Source: Sipunculus nudus (Eukaryota; Annelida; Sipuncula; Golfingiida; Sipunculidae). Taken from it: a stretch of 64,000 nucleotides of DNA. The stretch is taken from contig CM049312.1 in NCBI GenBank assembly GCA_026874595.1, forward strand, positions 74,310,429 to 74,374,428, in the 5' to 3' direction. Position numbers and translations under genes: made by a program. Below are positions 54,753-64,000 of the stretch, piece after piece (within the stretch, counting starts at the first letter, position 1; each line of letters begins with the position of its first letter). The notes beneath the pieces were generated by a model that saw only the letters and a list, made by a program, of their open reading frames with translations, ran no database searches and had not been told where the DNA came from.

Positions 54753-57635
54753 AATGTTTCCACAACTCATACTAGTGCATTACTATTTCTTAATTACCAA
54801 TTAACTGCAATATAAACTTTAGTAGTAGAGCTGACAAAAGTAATCAAGCATGTTAACCTAATCAAGGCCGAGTTAATCCTTGGGGTACAGAAGTGTGAAG
54901 AAGCCATGCTAGTCATGTAGGGCTCATACAACTAGTTAGCTAGGGTGAGAAGAAACCAACCAACCATTGTGGCATCACTTGGGGAAACCCTGTCCAGCAT
55001 GATGCAGGTTTCTGTGCATACAGGTAGGAAACCAAGCACCCCATTTTTATGCTTCTGTGCCCAAAAGAATACCAGGTTTCATGGCTCTTCTCTATATAAG
55101 TTGATGTTAATGCCTGTCTGCCATAAGTTCTTGTTTTCTGAAGAAGTTAACAAGGCATCATGAGAGGAGGCAGGCCTATAGATCCTGTGTGGCAATGTTT
55201 CACAAGAATAGAGAAGGATGGAAAATTTATAAATATGTGTGTGTGTGTGTAAGATGATATTTCCTTTTAATTCAGTCAGATATCTGCTTGTCTCTCCTTT
55301 TATAAGATTATTAGAGGTTTTTCCAAATTTTTTCCACTTTGAGAGGTTTTTCCAAAGGCGGTAAATACAGCACTGATTTACCGCACTGGGAAAAACTTAA
55401 CAACCCTGCAATCACAGCAGGAGAGCTTTGTTGTGTAATACGTTCATTCATAAACACAAGTTTTCAATGACATGTTCAAAATGGCTTTAAGTTTTTCAGA
55501 CCTTCAAGTCTTTGCCGAAGGATGTATAAGCAGGATGTGTATTACAAACATACAAATAAGGTGAAATTCCAGTACAGCGAAGATAAAAAAAGTGATTGAC
55601 ACACTTTGTTTGGTATCATGAGGTTGACTTCTGTTTGTCATTTGTTAGTTCTGCTGTTTAGGGGGGGGGGTGTGCTTTGTCCTCAGTTTCCAAAGAAATG
55701 TCTTGGTTGGTCAGCATGTATAATGCATAATGCGAGGCATTGATAAAGGTCCTAATCACTGAATCAGGGCACTCAATATTAATGATAACCATGCTGGTAT
55801 TAAATGCATGGGGGTGGGGGGTGTAACTGTTAATAAAAAATCTGATGCATAGAATTTAAACCCTTTGATTAAATTGTTATCAATTCCTAACCTCCAAAGT
55901 GATTCATTTTGATTATTATTTCATACATTAAGCATGCATCCGTAAGCTGTAGACTTTGACTTTGCACACTGCAATGTTGACACTATTTATTGTGTATGTG
56001 GTCAAGATGTAGTTTCAACTCTCGCCAGAAAAGTGATTCACTCTCAAAAAAAAAAATGACCATAAACATAGGGCATTCTATGTTTTTCTTTACTTGCTAA
56101 AATTAACAAGCATTCATTTTGTCAAAGTCTCAAAGTTTATTTAAAATAAAGTCAGAAGTGTTTTACTAAAGTTAAAACAGAATCAAGAATTTTAAAATCA
56201 AAGTAAAGGATTAATAAATTGAATCAGTTCAAAATCCCCCCTAACCACACACGCACACACACACAGGCCTTGTAAGGAACTGCTTTCATTTTCATGATAT
56301 TAACACAGAGTGAAACACTAGAATATTTTTGGTGCATTTGAAAACCATCCCAGTTGAACACACCCTTATGTCTTCCTGTTGATGTTAAACTCTATTTTTG
56401 TGGTATCTTTATTTGGCTGTGGTTATTTATGGCAGCAGTCATCTTCTGGCTCCCCAGTTGGTGCCATATACAAGTTTTGTAGAGTACTATAGCTATAAAG
56501 TTCTGACCTAGATCTCTAACTGTTTACTAATAGCTGGCACATGACCCCAGCCACACAGAGAATTGCATCATCATTGTCAGGGTCAAAGGTCACATCATTA
56601 ACCTGCAGGAAAAAGTAATTAGGTTGTAAACTAAAAAGATTGTCACATAACCTGCAGTTCATTTACCTTTCATTAGTGTCATAAAGCTGTCATTTCTCAA
56701 CTAGGTCTGCAAAGTCGGGATATCGGTTTACATAAGCCTTTCATGCTTGATGGGAGCTTAATGTAAGTAGGAGCTGTTAATAATTTGTGTAACACATACT
56801 GAAATAATTATTCTGAGATGTTTCCTTGACATCATGGACATGGAAAAAAATTGCTTCCTGCAAGTTCCTGGTAGTTCAAAAATATGAATTTCTGCACCCC
56901 TCCCCCTTTCTCTTAGCCCCATGTGGACCTGATACAGGTTACATTTTTAAGTAAAAGGTCAAAGGGTATTCCTTGGACACTGTAATAAGCATATGATGTC
57001 ATTAAATATGCAGAGAGAACTTACCTTTGTCCCCAGTAACCCCTACCCCCAAACATTGCATAATTTTTATTATTTCATGGTCTGTCAATTATGTAAATTT
57101 AATTTCTAGGAAAGATGATATAGTTAGCTTATATTTAACCTGTCTAAAACATAAATGAATGATATAGTAATCTGTCCATAATCTTTTACATTTCAAAGAA
57201 GCTGTTATGGAGGGCTTAATGTCCCTACCCCATTCAGTGTATAATCAAAAGAGAATGGTTCTGGGGCCCCCTAGTGCTGACGTCTTGCTGTGTTTTTATC
57301 TCTGTGGTTTGTGAAAGTGTTTGTTCCTAGTTTGGACCATTACAGTACACAGATGGCGTCTTTTGCATTGTATTGTAAATTCAGGTACCTCACCCAGGGG
57401 TTGATAATCACCTGTTATAAGAGGAATATTTGTTTTGGGTTCTCTCATTAGGTGTAAGGAACATTATCACTCTGATAGTGGGGGTAGGGGTGGTGGTAAA
57501 TTCACCCCCAAGATTGTCTTTGTGAGCAGACCTACAGGCAGACAAAAGATCCTATCTGCCACCATTCAATGCCAAATCAGATGTCAGAGTGATGTATATA
57601 CAGGCCCATACTGTGGCCTGCATGCTGTATTTTAG
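50686..57635 (+). CDS. Candidate five-exon gene of unknown function, divergent from GLE1
   Basis: I do not recognise this protein. Candidate exons: 50686-50788, 52164-52288, 53016-53175, 56705-56762, 57452-57635 (TAG at 57633-57635). Every intron is GT-AG and the phases agree at all four junctions with no internal stop, giving about 209 residues, which would be unlikely by chance. The N-terminus is polar (MAEVNAGESHVEMTGKTVND). The middle has SLISLIDFIKLFER and NPEKYAIYKQRLKVEVVHLD. Exon 4 gives DIGLHKPFMLDGSL. The end is Cys/His-containing (CKEHYHSDSGGRGGGKF, ATIQCQIRCQSD, PYCGLHAVF). ATG 50686 has G at -3 and +4; the frame upstream of it has no earlier ATG. Caveat: the donor of exon 2 lies in TTTTTAGCTCAGGTGA, which resembles a repeat terminus, so exon 2 may be repeat-derived. 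The gene could also be longer, with a different last exon. Confidence 0.5.
52164..52288 (+). CDS. Unknown gene, candidate exon 2
   Basis: Acceptor TTTTGCAG before 52164 and donor CAG|GTGACA. Phase-compatible with exon 1 (G + GA = Gly). Encodes VVLRTSNNITDGQSLISLI and DFIKLFERSTTADCSVLLFL. The donor end looks like a repeat terminus, which lowers confidence. Confidence 0.4.
53016..53175 (+). CDS. Unknown gene, candidate exon 3
   Basis: Very good acceptor (GTTGTTTTCATTCAG) and donor CAG|GTACTT. Phase 0 in, phase 1 out. Encodes NPEKYAIYKQRLKVEVVHLD, HNDTVYYQFHTCASLIYRAF and VCHGLKSEDHETS. Confidence 0.5.
53359..53924. mobile_element. hAT-like element with 8-bp target duplication (7/8)
   Basis: Left end CAGGGTTCGCAAG, right end reversed CAGTGTAAATTGC. 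Flanks CTTCATGC (53351-53358) and CTTCATGT (53925-53932) match at 7 of 8. Sub-terminal GGGTAAAA / TTTTACCC motifs are repeated at both ends. Lies in an intron of the unknown gene. Confidence 0.68.
54423..55408. mobile_element. hAT non-autonomous element with perfect 8-bp target duplication
   Basis: TIR CAGGGTTGTTA perfect at both ends. Target duplication CAATCACA is exact at 54415-54422 and 55409-55416. Both ends carry GGGAAAAAC / GTTTTTCCC motifs. The interior (986 bp) holds (TA)n runs near 54625-54750 and a (GT)n at 55229-55250. No transposase domain is recognisable in the short frames. Confidence 0.88.
56516..56602 (-). CDS. Possible minus-strand terminal exon, weak
   Basis: Read on the minus strand: acceptor TTACTTTTTCCTGCAG, then 28 open codons, VNDVTFDPDNDDAILCVAGV and MCQLLVNS, and a TAG. 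An AATAAA equivalent lies about 105 bp further on. The composition looks protein-like but no compatible upstream exon was found, so this may be chance. Confidence 0.2.
   Translation of the reverse strand, partial: VNDVTFDPDNDDAILCVAGVMCQLLVNS
56705..56762 (+). CDS. Unknown gene, candidate exon 4
   Basis: Acceptor TTTCTCAACTAG and strong donor AAT|GTAAGT. The 58-bp exon is open only in the frame demanded by exon 3 and encodes LQSRDIGLHKPFMLDGSL plus two bases of a Met codon. Confidence 0.45.
57452..57635 (+). CDS. Unknown gene, candidate terminal exon 5
   Basis: Acceptor TTCTCTCATTAG before 57452. Completes the Met codon from exon 4, then CKEHYHSDSGGRGGGKFTPK, IVFVSRPTGRQKILSATIQC and QIRCQSDVYTGPYCGLHAVF before TAG. 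The TAG overlaps a donor-like TAG|GTAGGT; only this frame is open, so the sequence is read as the C-terminus. Confidence 0.45.
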
Positions 57636-58489
57636 GTAGGTATAGAACTGCAGTAACACTCCTCACTGATAAGATGAGTGGTAGATTAGATAACAGCTGA
57701 TTAGATAGCAGGTGCATCATCAGTTCATATAAGAAAACCTGTGGTGAACAAGCTTCTTATTTGTGAAGTCTGCTTTAGATGTTCTGCCTCGTTAAATCTT
57801 GCCTTAAAAATGAATATAAAAGTGAGTGATAAAAAGGTTTAATATAACAATTTTCTTGGTTGGATTTTTGGAGGACTCCAAGGGGAGGGGGATAGGGTGA
57901 AATATCATAGGGCAGGAGGGTAAGAAAATTGTCTTGGCACTGCCTTGGCGACTAGTGCTTGGGGTCAGTTATCAGGTCAAATTATATATATTAGTGGTAG
58001 GAATTGGTGATAAAATCATATTTGATGATTGAAAAATAAAAACAACCAGTTATCGATTATCAATCAATTATTTTATGTACTTTCTATGTTACCTTAAAAT
58101 CTGCTGCATACTAGAACCTAAAATCTTGACCCAGGTAAATAGACTGACATGTACATCAGTATTCAAAATAAAACCATAATTCTATCCTCATCCAAGGTTG
58201 ACTTACTGTCAGACAATTGTTGGCTGCACAAGGTTAAGTTTGATGCTGTTCATTACTTAATACTTTGTGTTTGTATATCTCTGAAAGGATAAGATTTATG
58301 CATGTGCATATTCATTATGCTTTTTAAATTTAATCAATTATGCCAAAATGCAGTCGATTTATTCAATTTTGAAAAAAATGACAAATCATAAAATTATTTA
58401 CTGATCATAAAATTCCATTGTTAATAAAAAAATCTGTTTTAAACATTAATTCATTCGCATTTAGTTGAGACTGATCTTATTTGCATACG

Positions 58490-58965
58490 CCTGTCTATGA
58501 CGGGACATTATGGTGTACCCATGGTCTGTCAGTCTGTTAACATTTAGTTTTGCCGCCGTAACTTACGAGGGCTTTGATTGATTTTCACAGAATTCACCAT
58601 AACTATTTACCAATAGAATATCTCACCAGAGTTCAATTATGGGAACAATCCATGCTTTATTTAATAAAGTCAGAGGTAACTAGGCTACTTTGTGGTGTTA
58701 CTGCGAGTACTTACCAGGAATATGATGGATTTTGAAAAAAAATCAAGAAATATTAATCAGTATAATATCTTGCCTAAGTTTAAAATCCATGCATATTTAA
58801 TGAGGTCAGAGGTCACTAGACTTTCGTGGCACTGTGATGACGTTTGCCAAATGTCTGATAGATTTTTAATAGAGTTTCTCAGCTGAATTATATTCTCAGC
58901 AAAATTCACTCATATTTAATGGGGTTAGAGGTCACTGTTTTCATTGCTCTTGTTCAAATTGGCAT
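58490..58965 (-). repeat. Core-repeat element family B, inverted copy
   Basis: TGACGGGACATTATGGTGTA and TCTGTCAGTCTGTTAAC form the tail, then ACTTACGAGGGCTTTGATTG, GAATTCACCATAACTATT and three units ending GTCAGAGGTAACTAG / GTCAGAGGTCACTAG / GTTAGAGGTCACTG. Reverse complement of the arrangement at 41990-42480. Confidence 0.6.
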
Positions 58966-60276
58966 TTGGAGATACATTCAACTTGCCTGATGAAGCATCT
59001 CATTGGAAAATTATTGTTTGTTAACAAATGCACATATGGAATCCACCTACACTGATCAGAATACAGACAAACAGACAGTAGTCAGGGTGATGGTATCTGC
59101 ATTGTATGGAGGTTTGATTTAAAGGTGTGAGCGGAAACATGTGGGAAGAGCATCTGTGAACTCTGAAAATGATATGTTTATTCATCTGTGAAGGTAACTT
59201 TGAGCGATCTTTTTTATCAAGGTTAAGTGTGAATGTTCTTTTTCAAGGTCTTGGGTGCTTGGGTGCTTGATAGAGGGCAGGATGCAATTTCGGAGTCTGT
59301 TTGGTATTAACTGAGCCCACAGTTTCACCATTACAGTTGGAATAATTTGTGTTTGATATTGTTTATGATGTCATGCTTTCTGCTTCGTCACTGGCAAAGT
59401 GGAACCATCCAGATGCGACTGGATGATTTCCTGACATATACAAAAAAGCTAGCAAAAACAATATAACCCTACTTTATTTTGTGCAGGATTAACATAGAAA
59501 CCTGGTATTTGCAAATGCATGTTTGTGTCATTGAGGAACAGCCTGTCTTTTCATTTGTTTCTTTGCATTCTTCGCAAGTGTAGAATTTTGCTGGAGTCAC
59601 TAGGTACACTAGGTATTCATGTATCATTGAAGCTAGTGTGTTCTGAGTTTTACTGTTTGTCCACCTGAGTCTGTGTATTGGTGTTGGGAGTTCCTGCCTT
59701 GATCATAATAAGTCATCGACAGCATATCAGCAACGGATAATTATTAATAATTCGCTTTGGAATTAATGGGAATCAGTTGTCAATTTATTAACATCAGTAA
59801 AAAAATAGGCTGAACTCTGGGAGATTTCTGATCCAATATAGAGCTGTGCATCCTCTTAGTTGATAAATAGGTGTACATAATGGCTAATATATATGTAGTA
59901 ACTCTATAGCCTACATGTATATTTAGTAAACTACGGTGTTAATCTATTAGTAAACACAGATTGTTCTAAAGTTTGTTCGCAAACATTGATAAATGCATAC
60001 CTTCTCTGCACCATTATATAAAGTCTAACCTTTGTGGAAAAAAAATCAGATCGTCTGCAACTGCCAGTGCCAACAGATCATCAATATTATTATAATGGGT
60101 CATCAGTCCCAACACTGCTTTGTGTAAAACAAGGCAGTAAAACAACTGTGATCAAAGTTTACCACTTTTTTAGAATGCCATTGTACAAATAAAATGCATA
60201 GATATTTTAACACTTTTTGGATTACATGACTTTCATATGCATTTTCGTTTGCATCCTATTCTGCTATTTGTTCCAT

Positions 60277-60520
60277 GTAGCTAATAGGCATAATGGTAAG
60301 GGTGTGGACTTGTGACTGCAGGGTAGTGGGTTCGTGTTCAGCTCTTGAGTGCTATCTTTGCTCCTAGACAAAGGCTTTTCAGCAAGGGTGCGCTCTCTCA
60401 ACCCAAGAGTGAATGTGTCTTGGTTGCTTGCTAAGCTGTGAATTCTTATCAACTATATTTTTGTCTAAAGTCGTCTAATAAATTCCTATATTTCTTGGGG
60501 AGCCTGGTGAGAGCCCTGAC
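60277..60520 (+). mobile_element. Probable tRNA-derived SINE, plus orientation
   Basis: Head TAGCTAATAGGCATAATGG then GTAAGGGTGTGG (A-box-like), and GGGTTCGTGTTCAGC (B-box-like) about 40 bp later, followed by a body with CTAGACAAAGGC and AACCCAAGAGTG. It does not fold cleanly as a functional tRNA. Confidence 0.5.
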
Positions 60521-61055
60521 ATTGTTACTATTTAATTTTCTGATACCAGCAAGGTATCGCGATAATCAGCATCAGATCAGTCAGACGTAATATTTAATCA
60601 GATGTAATCAAGGTGGGATGCACAGGCACAGGTAATCTGGGATATAACAGTAGGGATCTGATCACAGATATCAGGCTCCATACTGCGTGTTGTAATGAAG
60701 AATCTATAGTCTGGGTATATGTAATCTACTACACCCAGCCATGTTAATAAATACTCATTTTAATCAAATCTTTTATTTTCATGACGGAAATTACTGGTCT
60801 TTTGAGTATAAACAGTCATTACTTTTTTTATATACATTAAAACCTTGCCTAACAACCACCTCAGTTTAACGAACACCTCTCTAAATAGCCACAAGTTTTC
60901 ACAGTCCCAGTTTTGTGTGGCTCTTTAAATCAGACCATAGATGACTACCTTGAAAAAGTTGCCACTTTATTACCACTTTTTCATCATCCCATTGGTGATC
61001 GTAATTTTGAGGTTTCACTGCATATGTATAAGCTTCTTTGGGTTTTCACATCATA

Positions 61056-62069
61056 TACTGTTGTTGTCTTCTTATTTGCGGTGGTTTCAAATTCGCGATA
61101 TTCACGGTCGCTCTCTGACCGCGAAATTGAAACCACGCAGTTTTGAATGCATATATACCAGGCCATTATCGTTAATTTTAGAAGCTGCTGATAGTTGGTG
61201 ACAGTTGAAATTAATCTTCAGTTTTGTAGTGATGTCTATTGAGCCTGGTGCATATAAATAACGTGATTCAGGGAGAATAACAGGGTCCACTTAAAATAGT
61301 ATCGATTGGCTTAGATGCACAAACCATGACCCTTTGCAAGGATGTGCTGACCGGTTGGGTGCGCCTGGTAGTTTTTTCCTGCCCCACGGCACATGACTGG
61401 AGCTTGGAAAGTGTCAATGTCTGCCGGTCAGTAATATTTAAAAATTATGTGTATGTGTGCCAAGCCAGATGACATCCAGTTCCACCTAAAAGAATATTGA
61501 GTAGAGGGTACTATTTCACATTGTGCTGTATTTACTTATTGTTAATGAATAAATTTGCCACTAAAGTAGTGAAAGTAGTCGCTAGGGAAGCGCCACCCTG
61601 TAACTGTATAAAGGACTAATTCTGTCACTGCCGAAATCATGACGCGCCAAACGATGTTTGATTGGCTAGTGATGACTTGAATTTTGAATATATTTGGAAG
61701 GTCACAGTTCATGATGGGGCCAAATTGCCGTAGAACAGTGGGAAAAGAGTTGTTTAGAATGAGCCTTGGCCCTGAACTAATTACATCCAGCTGGGTCAAT
61801 GCTCCCCGCATGTGATGGCTCAGCCGTCCGTGACTGTTCGAACGTGCGATACTAGTATCCTGAGTTCCGGACAGAGAATTAGTAGACCTAGAAAATAGTG
61901 AAATCCGCGGTTTATGAAATAATTCTGTCATTACAGTTCATAGTTTCATATTTAAAAATTAAATTATACTACTAAACTAATGAGAGCACAAAAATGTAAC
62001 CCCGTGAAACTTTTAAAAATACAAAAACTGCGAAAATTCAGCCCCGCCGATATAAAGGCAACCACAGTA
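61056..62069. mobile_element. TIR element family TACTGTGGTTG, full-length copy
   Basis: Left end TACTGTTGTTGTC, right end in reverse TACTGTGGTTGCC. Sub-terminal TTCGCG / CGCGAAA and GCGAAAATTC motifs are paired. About 1,014 bp. Open frames inside (for example 61542-61931, minus) show no recognised domain. Confidence 0.55.
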
Positions 62070-64000
62070 TGTCATGAAAATGTAAGTCTAGAGATTCAGA
62101 CAGATGTCGATATTTTTCTTTAAGTCATGAGGAATTTGATATTATTTGGGAAATTTTGGCAGGGTATATCACAGGGCAATCTATCAGAAACTTCACTGTT
62201 GTATCCAGTGGGTGAACTCAGCCCATGGAAATCCATCCCGGACAAATTTATCTTAAGTTGCCCAATGTGGCCTTACTAAGATTCTACACATCTGACCATG
62301 TCTCATTGTTGTATTTTCTGAATTTAGAGTAATATTGACTGTTTTCATTATGTGTTATGTTTAAAATCAGACGTGAGTATTTAGATACTTTTGGTTTCAC
62401 CAGACTATTATATGCATTGCCATCTATCATATTTGGAATGTAACTTGTAATATGTTAGAAATATGCAACTCTTGATAACCCCTGGTTATCCTCATGCTCT
62501 TTTAGTAGACAGTGCAACTACAGGGCATGTAACAAATGTGTCTTGCACAACTATCACAGATTTGAATTGTTCTGTTGAATGATGTATACAGCTTACAAGA
62601 ACAGGACATTGTTTCTGACCTAATTTCCATACTATACACCCAGTTTTTGACCTATAACGTACTAATGAATTAATTAGATATGATCACTTCCTAGACTTAA
62701 ACTTTCATCTTTGGCTTTACCTGAGGTCAGAGTGTTAGAAATTATTGTCCATGTCAGTCACCATAACAGATGAGAGCAGATGCACCTTGTGAACCCTATA
62801 AATTTGGTCTCACTCACTTCAATCAAATGTAATAAATTAAATTTCAAAGACGGGTTCACATAATATATATAAGCCTGCAACTGCAAGCATTACTGGATGT
62901 ATGGGAGACTGTAGGTTTAGATATCTATCCAGATGAAATTTATTCTTTTTTTTTACTTTTAATTCAGACCTTACAAAATATAAATATGACCTATTAAAAT
63001 GAACAATTTAGTGAGTATTCATGACAAAAAAACCTACCTCAGTACCTGTTCATTGCATAAACACTGTGTACATGAGTTGATTTACATGGTCAAGATCTTA
63101 AACTTATTAGCATAAATAAATAAAATTTATAGACCCATTAAGCTTGTAATTTGGGAGTGAAAGTTTGTATCTCCACCACATATAATTATATCAATTGTAT
63201 TAATCATGTTTCTTTTCATTACAATAATGTCAATTTGTATTGAATTAACTTTAAATATGGTTGATTTTGTCATGTTTAAATGTGTTTGAATCATCTTATA
63301 AGTATTACCTATTTCGTTGACCTACCACACCTAGGGAAATTGATAAATCTGGATTTAAATTTTAAAACATCACAGGAGATACAAATTGTTTTGTCAACAA
63401 CCATTATTTAATACTTTAAAAATGCTCCCTGCTAGGTTTAGCTATTTACTTCGGGAGTGGTTCTCAAAAGCACTTAAGTGGTGCAGTCAAAGGACTTTGG
63501 GGCATTGATGATTGAGGTTGGTGTGCTTATAATTAGAGGGGTTGAATTAATACAATAAATACTGTAATTAGCAGGACACATGGTGTTTCTGTATTGATGT
63601 TAACAAAATTAACTGGTGAAGAAATCTATGACAGACATGTGATGAATAACATTATACACAAAGTTTTAAGCACCCGTAGGACAACATACAGGGGACTATT
63701 ATTGGGACACATAAATAGATGCATATTTCCATATCAGTGTTGGACTCTGTACTTGCCTGATTCAGAGATTCAGGGCAATTAAACTTCACATTTGACCCCG
63801 AGTGGTGCACAGAGATACCCAATGAAACATCACAGTAAAAAGATAGGATCTTATCATATTGACACAAGAAAACCAGGGGTGGACATGCTTGTTTGAGGTA
63901 TGTAATTCACAGAGCCAGACTTGAGTACTTGTAAGTTCATGATTAATCATATTTGAAGTTTGATTTCTGTGATAAAACTGTAGAGCTCTATTCATCACTT

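Larger units (their letters stand above)
57636..64000. other. Distal flank, no supported gene
   Basis: Open frames are under 130 residues and unremarkable, and those at 58692 and 60984-61290 fall inside repeats. Listed mobile elements account for part of it. If the unknown plus-strand gene is longer than modelled, further exons could be here. Confidence 0.45.

Noticed and set aside
57024-57110. Possible minus-strand exon ending at donor AAAG|GTAAGT
   Set aside because: One frame is open, but its phase creates a stop at the only nearby downstream exon candidate (56516-56602), so the pair does not form a gene model.
60277-60350. Functional tRNA gene
   Set aside because: A and B box likenesses are imperfect and the acceptor and anticodon stems do not pair cleanly, so it is treated as a SINE head.
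61542-61931. 129-residue minus-strand open frame
   Set aside because: Lies inside the TACTGTGGTTG element; no transposase signature seen.

Overview
The window is nuclear DNA of an intron-rich, AT-rich and very repeat-dense animal. It holds parts of two recognisable conserved genes, one probable novel gene, and a dense population of non-autonomous mobile elements. The repeat style suggests a lophotrochozoan, most likely a bivalve mollusc: core-repeat elements ending in ACGG/GGAC tracts, many short-TIR elements with G-homopolymers, and tRNA-derived SINEs. This is an inference; no rRNA or mitochondrial marker is present. No bacterial operon, CRISPR array or rRNA gene was seen.

Layout. (1) 2864-19765, plus strand: the last five coding exons of a tartrate-resistant acid phosphatase (type 5, purple acid phosphatase; ACP5). 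All metal-ligand motifs are visible. The signal-peptide exon was not identified. (2) 19766-28552: intergenic, repeats only. (3) 28610-50321, minus strand: a near-complete GLE1 gene (mRNA export and translation factor) in 13 recognisable exons, with a bivalve-type satellite element of about 3 kb in one intron. (4) 50322-50685: short head-to-head interval, probably a bidirectional promoter. (5) 50686-57635, plus strand: five candidate exons whose splice phases agree at every junction. They give a protein of about 209 residues that I do not recognise. (6) 57636-64000: no supported gene, several mobile elements.

The genes do not form a pathway. ACP5 is a secreted or lysosomal metallophosphatase, GLE1 acts at the nuclear pore, and the third gene is unknown. 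ACP5 and GLE1 are convergent (tail to tail). GLE1 and the unknown gene are divergent (head to head).

The most interesting content is in the introns: a 337-bp satellite array with a matching 165-bp short unit; a 12-bp GGTGGCGCCACC palindromic module shared by otherwise different repeat families; a CpG-dense TIR element made of GTCGTACGAC palindromes; a second palindrome cluster built on CTCGCCTAGGCGAG; nested foldback elements; and several hAT-type elements whose 8-bp target duplications can be read directly. All coordinates come from reading the sequence by eye; no search or alignment was run.
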